NCBI GenBank assembly: GCA_965208965.1
Contig: OZ242384.1
Coordinates: 3,410,001-3,474,000 of the forward strand
DNA from: Bin5 sp965208965
GTDB lineage: Bacteria; Chloroflexota; Anaerolineae; Caldilineales; Caldilineaceae
Direction of reading: 5' to 3'
Length of the DNA: 64,000 nucleotides
Part shown: piece after piece, positions 9,331-17,524 of the stretch
How the letters are laid out: every line of letters starts with the position of its first letter
Position numbering within the stretch: position 1 is the stretch's first letter
Translations under genes and position numbers: made by a program
The notes under the pieces: generated by a model
Told to the model about the DNA's origin: nothing
What the model saw: only the letters and a program-made list of their open reading frames with translations
The model's database searches: none

Positions 9331-10080
9331 TCATTCAGAGGTCAAATGAATCTGCGTACCATCCTTCCACTGTATGTCATAAAAGCAACGACCGGGAGGC
9401 GTGTTGGCCCGAATCCATGATAGGAGCCCCTGGTCTTCGATCCTGCCCCAGATGGTGAACGTGTAGTCCGTCTCCTCCAGGATCTCCTCCAAACGCGCCC
9501 GCGCATTTCGCAAGTATCCGGCATGGAAGCACAAGGAAACGGCCGCTTCAACGTCGACCAGCAGACTGAGCATTTCGTCAACTGATTCCTTCGTATAGCC
9601 CAATTCTCCTTCTTCGACGGTCCAACCGAGTGAAAGAAAAGCCTGGGGCAGATTGCGAATGCACTGGCCCACAAACTCCTCTGGCTTGAAGACGGGCTTG
9701 ACGCCCCCTGGGCCGGCTAAGATATCGGCATTGACACACAACGGAATCTTGCCTTGCGCGTGTTGCTTGGCGTAGTTCAGACAGTGGGTAACCGCTTCAG
9801 GAGACTTGAAGTCGAGTTTCGCGCCTTTCCCCGCGTCGACGGTCAGGTCCAACCACCTCTCAAAGCCCAGATCACTTTCTGTTACCGGGGGATGGGCCAT
9901 TATAATCTTTCCGTCGACAACGGAGATGTCCCCTTCGATGAAGTGGACATTCGTGTCGGACAAGGCGCCAAGCAGGGCCTGTGTGTTGTTGGCGCCGTGA
10001 ATCCAACCAATGTCGCCCGGGCGCTTGACACCCAGCGCCTCCACGACCGGCCTCCAGCGTTCGGCGAGTGCAGTGGCCAT
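9331..10080 (-). CDS. Menorin/FAM151 (DUF2181) family protein
   Basis: 249 residues, a compact version of the animal menorin (FAM151) family, related in fold to PLC-like/glycerophosphodiester phosphodiesterases. Family hallmarks visible in order: WIHGANNTQALLGAL, HFIEGDISV (metal-type Glu/Asp), GKIIMAHPPVTESDL, GKGAKLDFKSPEAV, VNADILAGPGG, and AFLSLGWT. Animal members act outside cells in neuron shaping, but their biochemical activity is poorly defined; the fold suggests phosphodiester hydrolysis. No signal peptide is seen. ATG 10080 is preceded by AAGGAG. It is followed upstream in the same direction by two small genes. Confidence 0.82.
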   Translation of the reverse strand: MATALAERWRPVVEALGVKRPGDIGWIHGANNTQALLGALSDTNVHFIEGDISVVDGKIIMAHPPVTESDLGFERWLDLTVDAGKGAKLDFKSPEAVTHCLNYAKQHAQGKIPLCVNADILAGPGGVKPVFKPEEFVGQCIRNLPQAFLSLGWTVEEGELGYTKESVDEMLSLLVDVEAAVSLCFHAGYLRNARARLEEILEETDYTFTIWGRIEDQGLLSWIRANTPPGRCFYDIQWKDGTQIHLTSE

Positions 10081-10110
10081 GGCGATCTCCTTCTCTGGGC
10101 AGGACTTGGG

Positions 10111-10536
10111 CTACGGGGCTGACATTTCAAAGTGAGGGTCGGTGGCAGTCCGGGACAGGGGGGCGGCCAATTCGCGGGTGTAATGGATAAGGGCTTCCAT
10201 TGTCGCGGCAAAGAGGGTGAAAGACAGGGCGGCCAGTGGCAGATCGGCCAGGAGAGAGACATCGCCGTCGCTGTCTGTAGCGAATCGCACGAGGCGCATC
10301 GACCGATTCAGGTTCAGCAGTAGTGACGTCAGCCTTTCTCTGCACTCAGGCGTGGGAGGTGGAGTAAGGGGCGTGACGGCAAAGTGCAGATACTCTTCTC
10401 CGGCCGCCACATAAAGGTCAAACTCCTCGTCCTGCTCGTCGGCGAACGTACTGCGCCAGATATCGTCCTCGACCGTTTCAAAACCCCACTCGTAGCGGTC
10501 AAATAGCGCTGGAATGTCCACCGGTTGCTGACTCAT
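10111..10536 (-). CDS. YbjN-like small protein
   Basis: 141 residues, start ATG 10536; the frame runs open to 10626 but overlaps the upstream gene. The pattern of an aromatic/acidic first strand (YEWGFETVEDDIWRSTF), a DLYVAAGEEYLHFAVTPL strand pair, then a long helix and LAALSFTLFAATMEAL resembles the YbjN / type III chaperone-like alpha-beta fold. Function unknown. It lies between the menorin-like gene (30 bases downstream) and a 92-residue gene (31 bases upstream), so the three may be co-transcribed. The family call is moderate. Confidence 0.6.
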   Translation of the reverse strand: MSQQPVDIPALFDRYEWGFETVEDDIWRSTFADEQDEEFDLYVAAGEEYLHFAVTPLTPPPTPECRERLTSLLLNLNRSMRLVRFATDSDGDVSLLADLPLAALSFTLFAATMEALIHYTRELAAPLSRTATDPHFEMSAP

Positions 10537-10567
10537 CGACTGCTGCGCGTCTGGCGTTGCCTTGATT

Positions 10568-10846
10568 CTATCCTCGCACTCGTGTGCCCAAATGACGCAG
10601 ACGCGAGCGAGGATGATCCACCGCAAGCGAAACTTCTTCAGCGGTAAGACCGGTAGCAGCCTCCAAATCCATCATGGTGCGATAGGAGCTGTCGGTCAGT
10701 TTCAGCACCCTCTCCCGTTCGAATTCGCTCAGCTTGTGGCCAATGAGAGTTGCCTCCGGATTCTCGAGAAGCTTCCTCCGACAGTCCAAGCACATCCACG
10801 TATGGCCGATTAAGATAAGGAAATCTCTGACCCTGGCCTGTGCCAT
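10568..10846 (-). CDS. Small helical protein, Os1348/Nif11-clan-like
   Basis: 92 residues. The segment DCRRKLLENPEATLIGHKL followed by SEFERERVLKL looks like the short helical 'R.LL.NP...L....L...E...L' repeat found in Os1348/LigA-like small proteins, which may serve as leader-like or helper proteins. Two Cys (WMCLDC) form a CxxC pair near residue 20. No modification enzymes are encoded nearby, so a peptide-precursor role is not supported. Function unknown. Coding is supported by position in a tightly spaced same-strand run. Confidence 0.5.
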   Translation of the reverse strand: MAQARVRDFLILIGHTWMCLDCRRKLLENPEATLIGHKLSEFERERVLKLTDSSYRTMMDLEAATGLTAEEVSLAVDHPRSRLRHLGTRVRG

Positions 10847-10980
10847 TCGAATTCTCCCGGTTCGTCTTCAGACTTTCCTGATTTCTGCCTGTGTAGCAGT
10901 AACGCCAGGCTCGGTAACCAACCGGGCAACGCAGCGTAAATCGAAGCAGACCTACCCAATTCCGTTACTGACCGAATAGA

Positions 10981-11829
10981 CTAGGGGGCTTGTTCCAGTG
11001 CCGGTCCTAACTCAATGGCCGGATGCTCAACCAGTCCAGCGTCCCCGACCGGCCAAATGGCAAACCAGGCCTTGCCAATTACATATTCTTCCGACAACTG
11101 GCCCCAGGTGCGCGTGTCAGACGACGCTGGCCGGTTGTCTCCCAAAACATACAAGAACCCAGGGGCAACAGTTTGCGCCTGAATGTCGCGTGCGATCGGG
11201 ACCTGGTCATAAGGCTCATCGACGTTCAGCCCGTTTACTATCAACTCCCCATTTCGAAACTCGACCGTGTCCCCCGGCAGCCCGATGACGCGCTTGATGT
11301 AATCCTGGGATGGGTTATTGGGATAGTGGAAGACGATGACATCGCCGCGACTGTACTCCCCCAATCGATAGGCCAATTTGTTCACGAGCAGATACTGACC
11401 GTGCTGGAAGTTCGGCTCCATCGACTGCCCTTCTATGCGATAGTTCTGTACAAGGCTGCGGATGACAAGAAAAATGAGAACGGCCAGAATGACCGTCTCC
11501 AGCGTCTCCCGCAGCAAGGACTTGAATCCGGCGCCCTCTTCCTCGTCTGTCTTGACTGCAAACGCGGCCTCCTCTTCGCCCATAGGCACAGCTCCTCCTG
11601 TTGGGACAGCAGTCGCCATGGTATTAGGGCCGCGTAATGAAGGTTCAGTTCCTTGTTCGGTCTTAGGCCGGGACAGCAGTTGGTCTGCAGATGTGAGGTC
11701 GCTAACAGGCGATGGAGCCGAGTCGGGGTCGCTTTGGGCCGTCAATTCAGATTCGGTCTCCACTACCTGCGGGTTTTTCTTGTCTTGACGCAATGGCTTG
11801 GGTCCGATTTCGTAGCGTAGACGCCCCAT
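10981..11829 (-). CDS. lepB: Signal peptidase I
   Basis: 282 residues. Cleaves signal peptides of exported proteins at the outer face of the membrane. One transmembrane segment (about 112-127, VILAVLIFLVIRSLV) precedes the catalytic part: Ser136 in GQSMEPN and Lys179 in DYIKRVIGLPGD form the Ser-Lys dyad, followed by LGDNRPASSDTRTWG (box E). The N-terminal about 105 residues are a Ser/Pro/Glu-rich, low-complexity cytoplasmic extension that most family members lack. Start ATG 11829; an in-frame ATG at 11619 would remove most of the extension but lacks a ribosome site. Confidence 0.93.
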   Translation of the reverse strand: MGRLRYEIGPKPLRQDKKNPQVVETESELTAQSDPDSAPSPVSDLTSADQLLSRPKTEQGTEPSLRGPNTMATAVPTGGAVPMGEEEAAFAVKTDEEEGAGFKSLLRETLETVILAVLIFLVIRSLVQNYRIEGQSMEPNFQHGQYLLVNKLAYRLGEYSRGDVIVFHYPNNPSQDYIKRVIGLPGDTVEFRNGELIVNGLNVDEPYDQVPIARDIQAQTVAPGFLYVLGDNRPASSDTRTWGQLSEEYVIGKAWFAIWPVGDAGLVEHPAIELGPALEQAP

Positions 11830-12108
11830 TCCAGGGGCAAGAACGTATAAAGATTATATCACTCCACTTGAAAGGCAGACAATCGAGATGCAAAGAGGGT
11901 AGAGACTCTTGCTGAAGTTGGGAACCCGGATCGAAACAGTTCCTCGTTGCTGCAAACGAACTGCAGAACTGCAGGAACTATACTCGCCGCTGACTTCAGG
12001 ATTCGGACTGAAGGGATCTTTACCTTCCATCCAGGATATACCCGGCTTATCCTCTCGAACCACCCCCGTTATCCCAAGTGAATAACCCAACTATCCCAAA
12101 TGGAGCGG

Positions 12109-13548
12109 CTATCTGAGAATGTAGCGGGTCCCTCGTTTGTCGCCAATCTTCAGGAGCAGCTTCTTGTTCACCAGGTCAACCAGGTCCAGGCGCAACGTCT
12201 CGGCGCCCACGTGGGAACACAACTGCCGGTAATCGCCATTGCTTATGCTGCCGTTCGACTGCACAAATTGCATTGCCTTGAGCTGGCGCTCGTTCATGTG
12301 CTGTTCCCACTCAGGGATTATCTTTTCCAGGTCCTTGCGATTCTGCAACGTAACCGAGAACCGGTGGCTCTTCGCATCGAAGAGCGGGGGCGGATGGCCG
12401 GCCGCCACCATGTCCTCTATCATTCGGTCAACGCCCAGTCCCAGCTCTTCGATATAACCCCATTGGTAGAGACCGTTGACGAGACGTGGGTTGCGGCTGT
12501 AGTGCTCCTCGACGATATTCTCGACCGTTATGTAAGCCGGCAGGCCGCCGGGACTGATTATTTCAAGGCTGTCCGGACGCATGTGAATCTCAACGCTGCT
12601 GCCGCGCAGGCGATAGTCCCTGTGGCAGACCGCGTTGACCAGGGCTTCACGGACTGCAAATGGTGGATATTCCGTCTGATCTTCCCGCTGTAAACCCTTT
12701 ACGACAGCCTTCTTGCCCATCTCTTCCCAGATGACTCGCCAGCCGCGTTCGACAATTCGAGCAAGGGGCCCCGTTATCTCTTCACGGCGTCCGTAGCCGA
12801 AAGAACCTGGGTCGCTCTCCAAATACACGGACGCCTCGGAGCCGCCAGACCGGGCAAGCCTTGCTCTCTCATCCGTTCTGAAAGCAGCCGGACTGTCGTC
12901 GAACTTCACAAATACCGCCCGACCATGGGGAAGAAACAGCTGGGGCTCCTTACCAAACAGGAGCATGCCGCTCACTGTCGGAGTCCCGTTGACGCCTAAG
13001 GCGCCTATCTGTTGCAACAGTCTGTTCTTGGGCAATAATGTCCCGCGCGGGTTGCGCTGCTGTCTCTTTTCGAGATACTCGTCGATTACGTCCTCGTCCA
13101 AGTCCTCTCTTACCGACCCTGGGACCTCCTCCGTTTCAAACTCCCCCATAGCTCGGTTGCCGACCAGCATCTCCAGTTCCGAAGCGCTGAGTGGGCGGTT
13201 CTCACTGCCGCGGCGCACCAGGGCCCGCCCGTCAGAAAGGACGTGAAGTTCGCTGCTGCGATCAACCCGCAGCATGATTACCGCCCCGTTCTGTGTTTCC
13301 TCCTGCAACCACTCCGTGCGCATAGGCGGGCGGCACAGCGACAGAGCTGATTGAAGGACGCCCTCCACTTCGTCTCCCACCAGTCGATCGGCCTGCCCGA
13401 TTTCCGGATCAACCCCCAATATGACCGAACCGCCTTCACCATTGGCGAAGGCGACGAGCGTCTCTGCGAGGTAATTCGGGTTGAGGCTGGGCAAGAATGC
13501 AAGTCGTGGCCCAGGTCCGTTGTCAAGCAGCGAACGAAGGTCGGACAT
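12109..13548 (-). CDS. AlbA_2 / RecG-like ATP-binding transcriptional regulator family protein
   Basis: 479 residues. An N-terminal AlbA_2 (Schlafen AAA_4-like) domain (about 1-125, with VAFANGEGGSVILGV and a RRGSENRPLS motif) is followed by a HATPase_c_4-type region (about 290-400, FAVREALVNAVCHRDYR with the N-box Asn and EELGLGVDRMIEDM), then a C-terminal winged-helix part. This architecture is usually annotated as RecG-related or transcriptional regulator; real activities are little known. Its start lies 18 bases after the gyrA stop, with GGAG upstream, so it is probably in the gyrA operon. A link to topology or DNA stress is inference. Confidence 0.8.
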   Translation of the reverse strand: MSDLRSLLDNGPGPRLAFLPSLNPNYLAETLVAFANGEGGSVILGVDPEIGQADRLVGDEVEGVLQSALSLCRPPMRTEWLQEETQNGAVIMLRVDRSSELHVLSDGRALVRRGSENRPLSASELEMLVGNRAMGEFETEEVPGSVREDLDEDVIDEYLEKRQQRNPRGTLLPKNRLLQQIGALGVNGTPTVSGMLLFGKEPQLFLPHGRAVFVKFDDSPAAFRTDERARLARSGGSEASVYLESDPGSFGYGRREEITGPLARIVERGWRVIWEEMGKKAVVKGLQREDQTEYPPFAVREALVNAVCHRDYRLRGSSVEIHMRPDSLEIISPGGLPAYITVENIVEEHYSRNPRLVNGLYQWGYIEELGLGVDRMIEDMVAAGHPPPLFDAKSHRFSVTLQNRKDLEKIIPEWEQHMNERQLKAMQFVQSNGSISNGDYRQLCSHVGAETLRLDLVDLVNKKLLLKIGDKRGTRYILR

Positions 13549-13566
13549 CTTGTGGAGCTCCCTTGC

Positions 13567-16200
13567 TCAATCGGCTACCGCCACGGGCGGGGACCCGGCT
13601 TCCGTCTCAGTGGCTCCCTCACCAGCCCCTTCAGTGCCCTCGACCTTGCGAATCAGGTCTTCATGCCTGAGCACCGCCAGCGCAGCAACGGTATCCCCTT
13701 CGTCAAGATTGACGATGCGCACTCCCATGGCGGGGCGCCCCTTGTGGCTGATTCCCGACACGGCAGTTCGCAACACAATGCCGTTGCCGGTAATCGCAGT
13801 GATCTGGTCCTCCTCACTGACGACCCGCGCCGCAATTATGGGACCGAGTTCACCTATCTTGGTGTGATCCGTCGTCCAAACGCCCTTTATGTATCGACTC
13901 TTCGTGGCGTACTCTTCGAGTGACACACGTTTGCCGCATCCTAACTCATGCAGGACGAACAAATCCGCACCTTCCTGGACGACGTCGAACCCCGTTACAA
14001 GGTCCTTGTCTTGCAAACGCATAGCCCAGACACCAGCCGCCGTTCGGCCCATCGACCGAACCTGGTCCTCGCGCATGCGCAGCGCCTTGCCGCCGCGGGA
14101 AACAATGATGAACTCCTGATTACCGTTTGTAAGCCGAACCCATTCCAGCGAGTCGTCCTGGTCCAGGTTCATCGCGATAACGCCGGACGGCCGTACGTTG
14201 GCAAAAGCAGAGGCCTTTACCCGTTTTATGCGTGCCTTACGTGTGAGAAGGGTGATATATGAGGCCTGCTCAATGTCGTCCATGGTCAACATCGTCGTGA
14301 CAAGCTCATCGGGTTGAAGAGTCAGAATGTTGGCGATGTGAGCCCCCTTGGACGTGCGGCTCCCTTCCGGCAACTCATAGACGCGGCTACTGTAGACCCT
14401 TCCCTTGTTCGTAAAAAAGAGAATGTGGTCGAGCGTTCGAGCGAAGCGCAAATCCATCACTTCGTCCTCGCCCCGCGTAGTCATCCCGATTACCCCGCGT
14501 CCCCCGCGACCTTGCGCCCGGAAGCTGTCGGCCTCCATTCGCTTGATGTAGGAATTGGCGCTGAAACTGATCAGCACGTTTTCCTGCGGGATCAAGTCCT
14601 CATCGCTGAAGTCCCCGCTGGCATGACGTATGATCCCCGTGCGCCGTTCATCGCCGTATTTTTCCTTCATCTCAACGATATCGTCGCGAATCAGACCCCG
14701 AATCTTCGGCGGATTGGCCAGCAGGTCTTCCAGGTAGGCGATGCGCTCCATCACCTCCTGGTACTCATCTTCAATTCTCTGTCGCTCCAGCGCAGCCAGC
14801 CGCCTCAGCTGCAGATCCAGGATGGCCTGCGCCTGCACAAGGCTCAGGCTGAACCTTTCCACCAGCTGCGTGCGTGCTTCTTCGGCGCTGGCCGCATTGC
14901 GAATTGTCTGGATAACTTCGTCGAGGAATTGAAGGGCGATTCGCAACCCTTCCAGGACGTGGGCGCGCTCGCGTTGCTTGGTCAGATCAAACTCAGTGCG
15001 CCGCGTGATCACCTCAAAACGGTGGTCAATGTAAATCAGCAGCGCCCGCCGCAAACCCAGCGTCACCGGCCTGCCGTTCAGCAGGGATAGGGCATTCACG
15101 CTGAACGTCGACTGCAGCGGCGTGAACTTGAAGAGACGGTTCTGCTCCTTCTTGGGCGAGGCGCCCCGCTTCAGCTCAATAACGATGCGCATGCCGCGCC
15201 GGTCGCTTTCGTCTCTCAGATCGCTGATGCTGTCCAGGCGACCCGACCGGGCCAGTTCGGCAATCCGCTCAATCAGAGTCGTCTTGTTTACCTGGTATGG
15301 GATCTCGGTGACAATGATGCGGAACCGGCCGGTGTCCGTCTCCTCAATCTCCGTCCGGGCCCGCACAAGGACGCGGCCGCGGCCGGTGGCAAATGCCTGG
15401 CGAATCCCTTCCATCCCCAGGATTTCGCCGCCGGTCGGGAAGTCGGGTCCCTTCACCAGCTCCATCAGCTCTTCCAGGCCAATCTGTTCCCGCCGCTCCC
15501 AGTTGTCGATGACAAAAGCCACCGCGTCACAGATCTCGTTCAGATTGTGAGGAGGGATGTTTGTCGCCATGCCCACGGCGATGCCGCTCGAGCCGTTTAT
15601 CAGCATGTTGGGCAGTTTTCCAGGCAGGACGAGCGGCTCCTCCAGGCTGTCGTCGAAATTCGGCCCCCAGTCGACCGTATCCATTTCAATGTCCTGGAGC
15701 AGCATTTCGGTCAGTTGTGCCAGCCTGGCTTCCGTATAGCGCATCGCCGCCGGGCTGTCACCGTCAACGGAGCCGAAGTTCCCTTGGCCGTCTACTAGCG
15801 GGTAGCGCAGGCTGAACTCCTGCGCCATGCGCGCAAGCGCATCGTAGACCGCCTGATCGTTATGGGGATGATACTTGCCCAGCACCTCTCCTACGATGCG
15901 GGCCGATTTCTTGTAAGATGAGTTCGCGCGCAGCCCCATATCGTGCATGGCATACAGGATGCGCCGGTGAACCGGTTTCAGTCCGTCGCGAGCGTCAGGC
16001 AGAGCTCGCGCGACGATTACGCTCACCGCATAGTCCAGAAAAGCGGTGCGCATCTCATCTTCGATTGAAACTCCTTCGACGCTCTGGGCAAAGTCGCCAT
16101 TGCCACTGGCCCCGTTCCGGGAGGTCGGGTCCTGCGGCAATCCGCCCATTCCGCTGTCCCCGGGGGCTGCGCCGTCTATGCCATTGGGCTCATCACTCAT
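13567..16200 (-). CDS. gyrA: DNA gyrase subunit A
   Basis: 877 residues. Breaks and rejoins DNA for negative supercoiling with GyrB. The winged-helix core holds catalytic Tyr155 (AAMRYTEARL). The C-terminal beta-pinwheel has a GyrA box variant QGRGGRG, which marks it as gyrase rather than ParC. The N-terminus has an extra about 40-residue Gly/Ser/Asn-rich tail before the conserved VSIEDEMRTAFLDYAV. In the quinolone-binding helix it reads HPHNDQAVYD: Asn114 and Gln116 replace the residues equivalent to E. coli Gly81 and Ser83, while Asp120 (Asp87) is kept. No intein is present. Confidence 0.97.
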   Translation of the reverse strand: MSDEPNGIDGAAPGDSGMGGLPQDPTSRNGASGNGDFAQSVEGVSIEDEMRTAFLDYAVSVIVARALPDARDGLKPVHRRILYAMHDMGLRANSSYKKSARIVGEVLGKYHPHNDQAVYDALARMAQEFSLRYPLVDGQGNFGSVDGDSPAAMRYTEARLAQLTEMLLQDIEMDTVDWGPNFDDSLEEPLVLPGKLPNMLINGSSGIAVGMATNIPPHNLNEICDAVAFVIDNWERREQIGLEELMELVKGPDFPTGGEILGMEGIRQAFATGRGRVLVRARTEIEETDTGRFRIIVTEIPYQVNKTTLIERIAELARSGRLDSISDLRDESDRRGMRIVIELKRGASPKKEQNRLFKFTPLQSTFSVNALSLLNGRPVTLGLRRALLIYIDHRFEVITRRTEFDLTKQRERAHVLEGLRIALQFLDEVIQTIRNAASAEEARTQLVERFSLSLVQAQAILDLQLRRLAALERQRIEDEYQEVMERIAYLEDLLANPPKIRGLIRDDIVEMKEKYGDERRTGIIRHASGDFSDEDLIPQENVLISFSANSYIKRMEADSFRAQGRGGRGVIGMTTRGEDEVMDLRFARTLDHILFFTNKGRVYSSRVYELPEGSRTSKGAHIANILTLQPDELVTTMLTMDDIEQASYITLLTRKARIKRVKASAFANVRPSGVIAMNLDQDDSLEWVRLTNGNQEFIIVSRGGKALRMREDQVRSMGRTAAGVWAMRLQDKDLVTGFDVVQEGADLFVLHELGCGKRVSLEEYATKSRYIKGVWTTDHTKIGELGPIIAARVVSEEDQITAITGNGIVLRTAVSGISHKGRPAMGVRIVNLDEGDTVAALAVLRHEDLIRKVEGTEGAGEGATETEAGSPPVAVAD

Positions 16201-16398
16201 TCACGTTCTCCCAACACTGATTCGTCAAACCTCGCGTCGCGTCCTCTGCAGTCAATCCAAATGGAAGGCCTCGCTCCTGCGTTGCCGGTCGATGTCCGGT
16301 CCTGTAGAATGGCCGGCCCAGGTACGCCTGCGTACTCACCAACGGGCAAAAGCAGCTGCCATACGGGACCCGAAATTCCTAGCCATTCGCCACCTTTT

Positions 16399-16438
16399 AT
16401 TTTACCCGATTTGCTCGAATTTGGCTAGCGAAATCGGG
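16399..16438 (-). promoter_or_regulatory. Candidate gyrA promoter -10 with adjacent inverted repeat
   Basis: Minus-strand TAAAAT (16399-16404) lies directly beside an 8-bp inverted repeat (CCCGATTT, 16405-16412; AAATCGGG, 16431-16438) that would cover the spacer/-35 region. No good -35 match is visible, so this might be an operator-controlled or supercoiling-sensitive promoter. The gyrA leader would be about 190 bases. Confidence 0.35.
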
Positions 16439-16581
16439 CTTGGCAGGAGCCGGCGCCCTGCACCGCAGGTGTGTGCCTGAGCGCACTGCAAGTGTCAAAT
16501 GCGGGGTCCAGCTGCTGATCTGCGAGGCCTGTTCTGAAGGAAAAACTGCTTTCGTCCGCCGGTGAGCACGGGCCCAGCCCC

Positions 16582-16616
16582 AGAAAAAAGAAAAACGAAC
16601 AGGGTATGAGCCCTGT
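16582..16616 (-). terminator. Intrinsic terminator after rplI
   Basis: On the minus strand ACAGGG (complement of 16611-16616), six-base loop, CCCTGT (complement of 16599-16604), then a T-rich tract (complement of 16583-16595, two long T runs split by one C). It lies about 60 bases after the rplI stop. Confidence 0.8.
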
Positions 16617-16678
16617 CCGCCATTTGTGCTGAACTCTCTGACTTGTAGCGACCGTTTGGATCAGGCTGTCTCCGAGCC

Positions 16679-17254
16679 CTATTCCGCTCCGGCATCAGAG
16701 GCATCATCTACCAATTCAGCGACTGCCTCCTCTTCGGCCTCCGCCAGGGCCGCGGCTTCTCGGTCCTGTTCCCTCTGTTCGGCGTCGGCCCAACCTTCGC
16801 CCTCCCGCACAACCGCAACCGCAAATGTCGCCTCTACCTCAGCCATCAGCCGAATCGTCATGTCGTAGAGGCCCAGCTCCCGAATTGGCTGGTTCAAGAC
16901 GATGCGCCTTCGGTCCACTTCGAATTCGACCGCTTCCTCAATCCTCTCGGCAATGTCCGAGGTGGTAATCGAACCGTAGAGCCGGTCATTTTCACCAGCC
17001 CTCACGTTGAACAGCAACTGCTGGCCGCTGAGTACCTCTGCCTGGGCATCGGCGTTCGACCGCTCTTGTGCCCGCTTCCGTATCGCCGCCGCACGGATAT
17101 CCTCCGCCTGCTTCAAAGCCCCCTTGGTCGCAAGGATTGCTTCTCTTCGCGGGATCAGGTAGTTACGGGCGTAGCCTCTGGCCACAGTGTGGACTTCGCC
17201 GGCAAGACCCAGGGTGGGCACATCCTCTGTTAACAAGACTTTCATGCGAGCCAT
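16679..17254 (-). CDS. rplI: 50S ribosomal protein L9
   Basis: 191 residues. Binds 23S rRNA domain V region at the base of the L1 stalk. The N-terminal domain is typical: MKVLLTEDVPTLGLAGEV followed by VARGYARNYLIPR, a long connecting helix (about 45-80), then the C-terminal domain with LYGSITTSDIA. An extra acidic Ala/Glu tail of about 40 residues follows residue 150, longer than in most L9. The gene stands alone, without the usual rpsF-ssb-rpsR neighbours. Start ATG 17254 with AAGGAAG upstream. Its leader is interrupted by a group II intron (17428-19871), so expression would need splicing or an internal promoter. Confidence 0.95.
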   Translation of the reverse strand: MARMKVLLTEDVPTLGLAGEVHTVARGYARNYLIPRREAILATKGALKQAEDIRAAAIRKRAQERSNADAQAEVLSGQQLLFNVRAGENDRLYGSITTSDIAERIEEAVEFEVDRRRIVLNQPIRELGLYDMTIRLMAEVEATFAVAVVREGEGWADAEQREQDREAAALAEAEEEAVAELVDDASDAGAE

Positions 17255-17427
17255 TGTTTATACTTCCTTCTCATCTCCAGCGGCTACTCAAGGTCATAAG
17301 GCCTGCCCGTCCACTTGAACAAAGGACTCGAAGATGGGGGGCCTTAACAGTGTCGAACCGTGACGGTCTCTTCGCACTCAGGGAGCGCACCGTCCACTTC
17401 CCTTGTAGCAATGCCTGCATTTGATAG
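17255..17427 (-). other. rplI leader (3' exon side of the intron)
   Basis: 173 bases between the intron's 3' end and the rplI start. No gene is evident. Short complementary segments (for example GGTGCGC and GTGCG around 17385-17400) suggest local structure in the mRNA leader. No alternative strong promoter was recognised here. Confidence 0.45.
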
Positions 17428-17485
17428 GTAGTTGGGTAAGGATTGGGCGAGTAGTCTAAAACTACTTTTCCCAATCCTCCCCGCC

Positions 17486-17519
17486 GAACCGGACGTGATA
17501 GTTTCCCATCATCCGGCTC
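17486..17519 (-). ncRNA. Group II intron catalytic domain V
   Basis: 34-base hairpin on the minus strand: GAGCCGGATGATGG, GAAA tetraloop, then CTATCACGTCCGGTTC, with the AGC-type catalytic triad near the base and the asymmetric bulge expected of domain V. Domain VI follows with paired GGATTGGG (complement of 17470-17477) and CCCAATCC (complement of 17440-17447). Confidence 0.92.
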
Positions 17520-17524
17520 TCCAG

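Larger units (their letters stand above)
16201..16678. other. Intergenic region between rplI and gyrA (478 bp)
   Basis: Contains the rplI terminator at its low end (16582-16616) and presumably the gyrA promoter. An AT-rich stretch (16395-16404) gives TAAAAT on the minus strand next to an inverted repeat CCCGATTT / AAATCGGG (16405-16412 and 16431-16438). No credible gene; a 70-codon open frame is compositionally poor and overlaps the terminator. Confidence 0.55.

Noticed and set aside
10568..10846. RiPP precursor-like reading of the Os1348/Nif11-like small protein
   Set aside because: No modification, protease or export enzymes are encoded nearby, so a natural-product cluster is not supported.
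12060..12108. Repeated TATCCCAA-like elements that might be iterons
   Set aside because: Only two imperfect copies, no origin features, and they lie just after a gene end.
14314..15090. 258-codon plus-strand open frame
   Set aside because: Runs through gyrA in the opposite direction; gyrA motifs are complete on the minus strand.
17271..17474. 67-codon minus-strand frame in the rplI leader as a possible rpsR remnant
   Set aside because: Crosses the intron's 3' end and shows no S18 motif.
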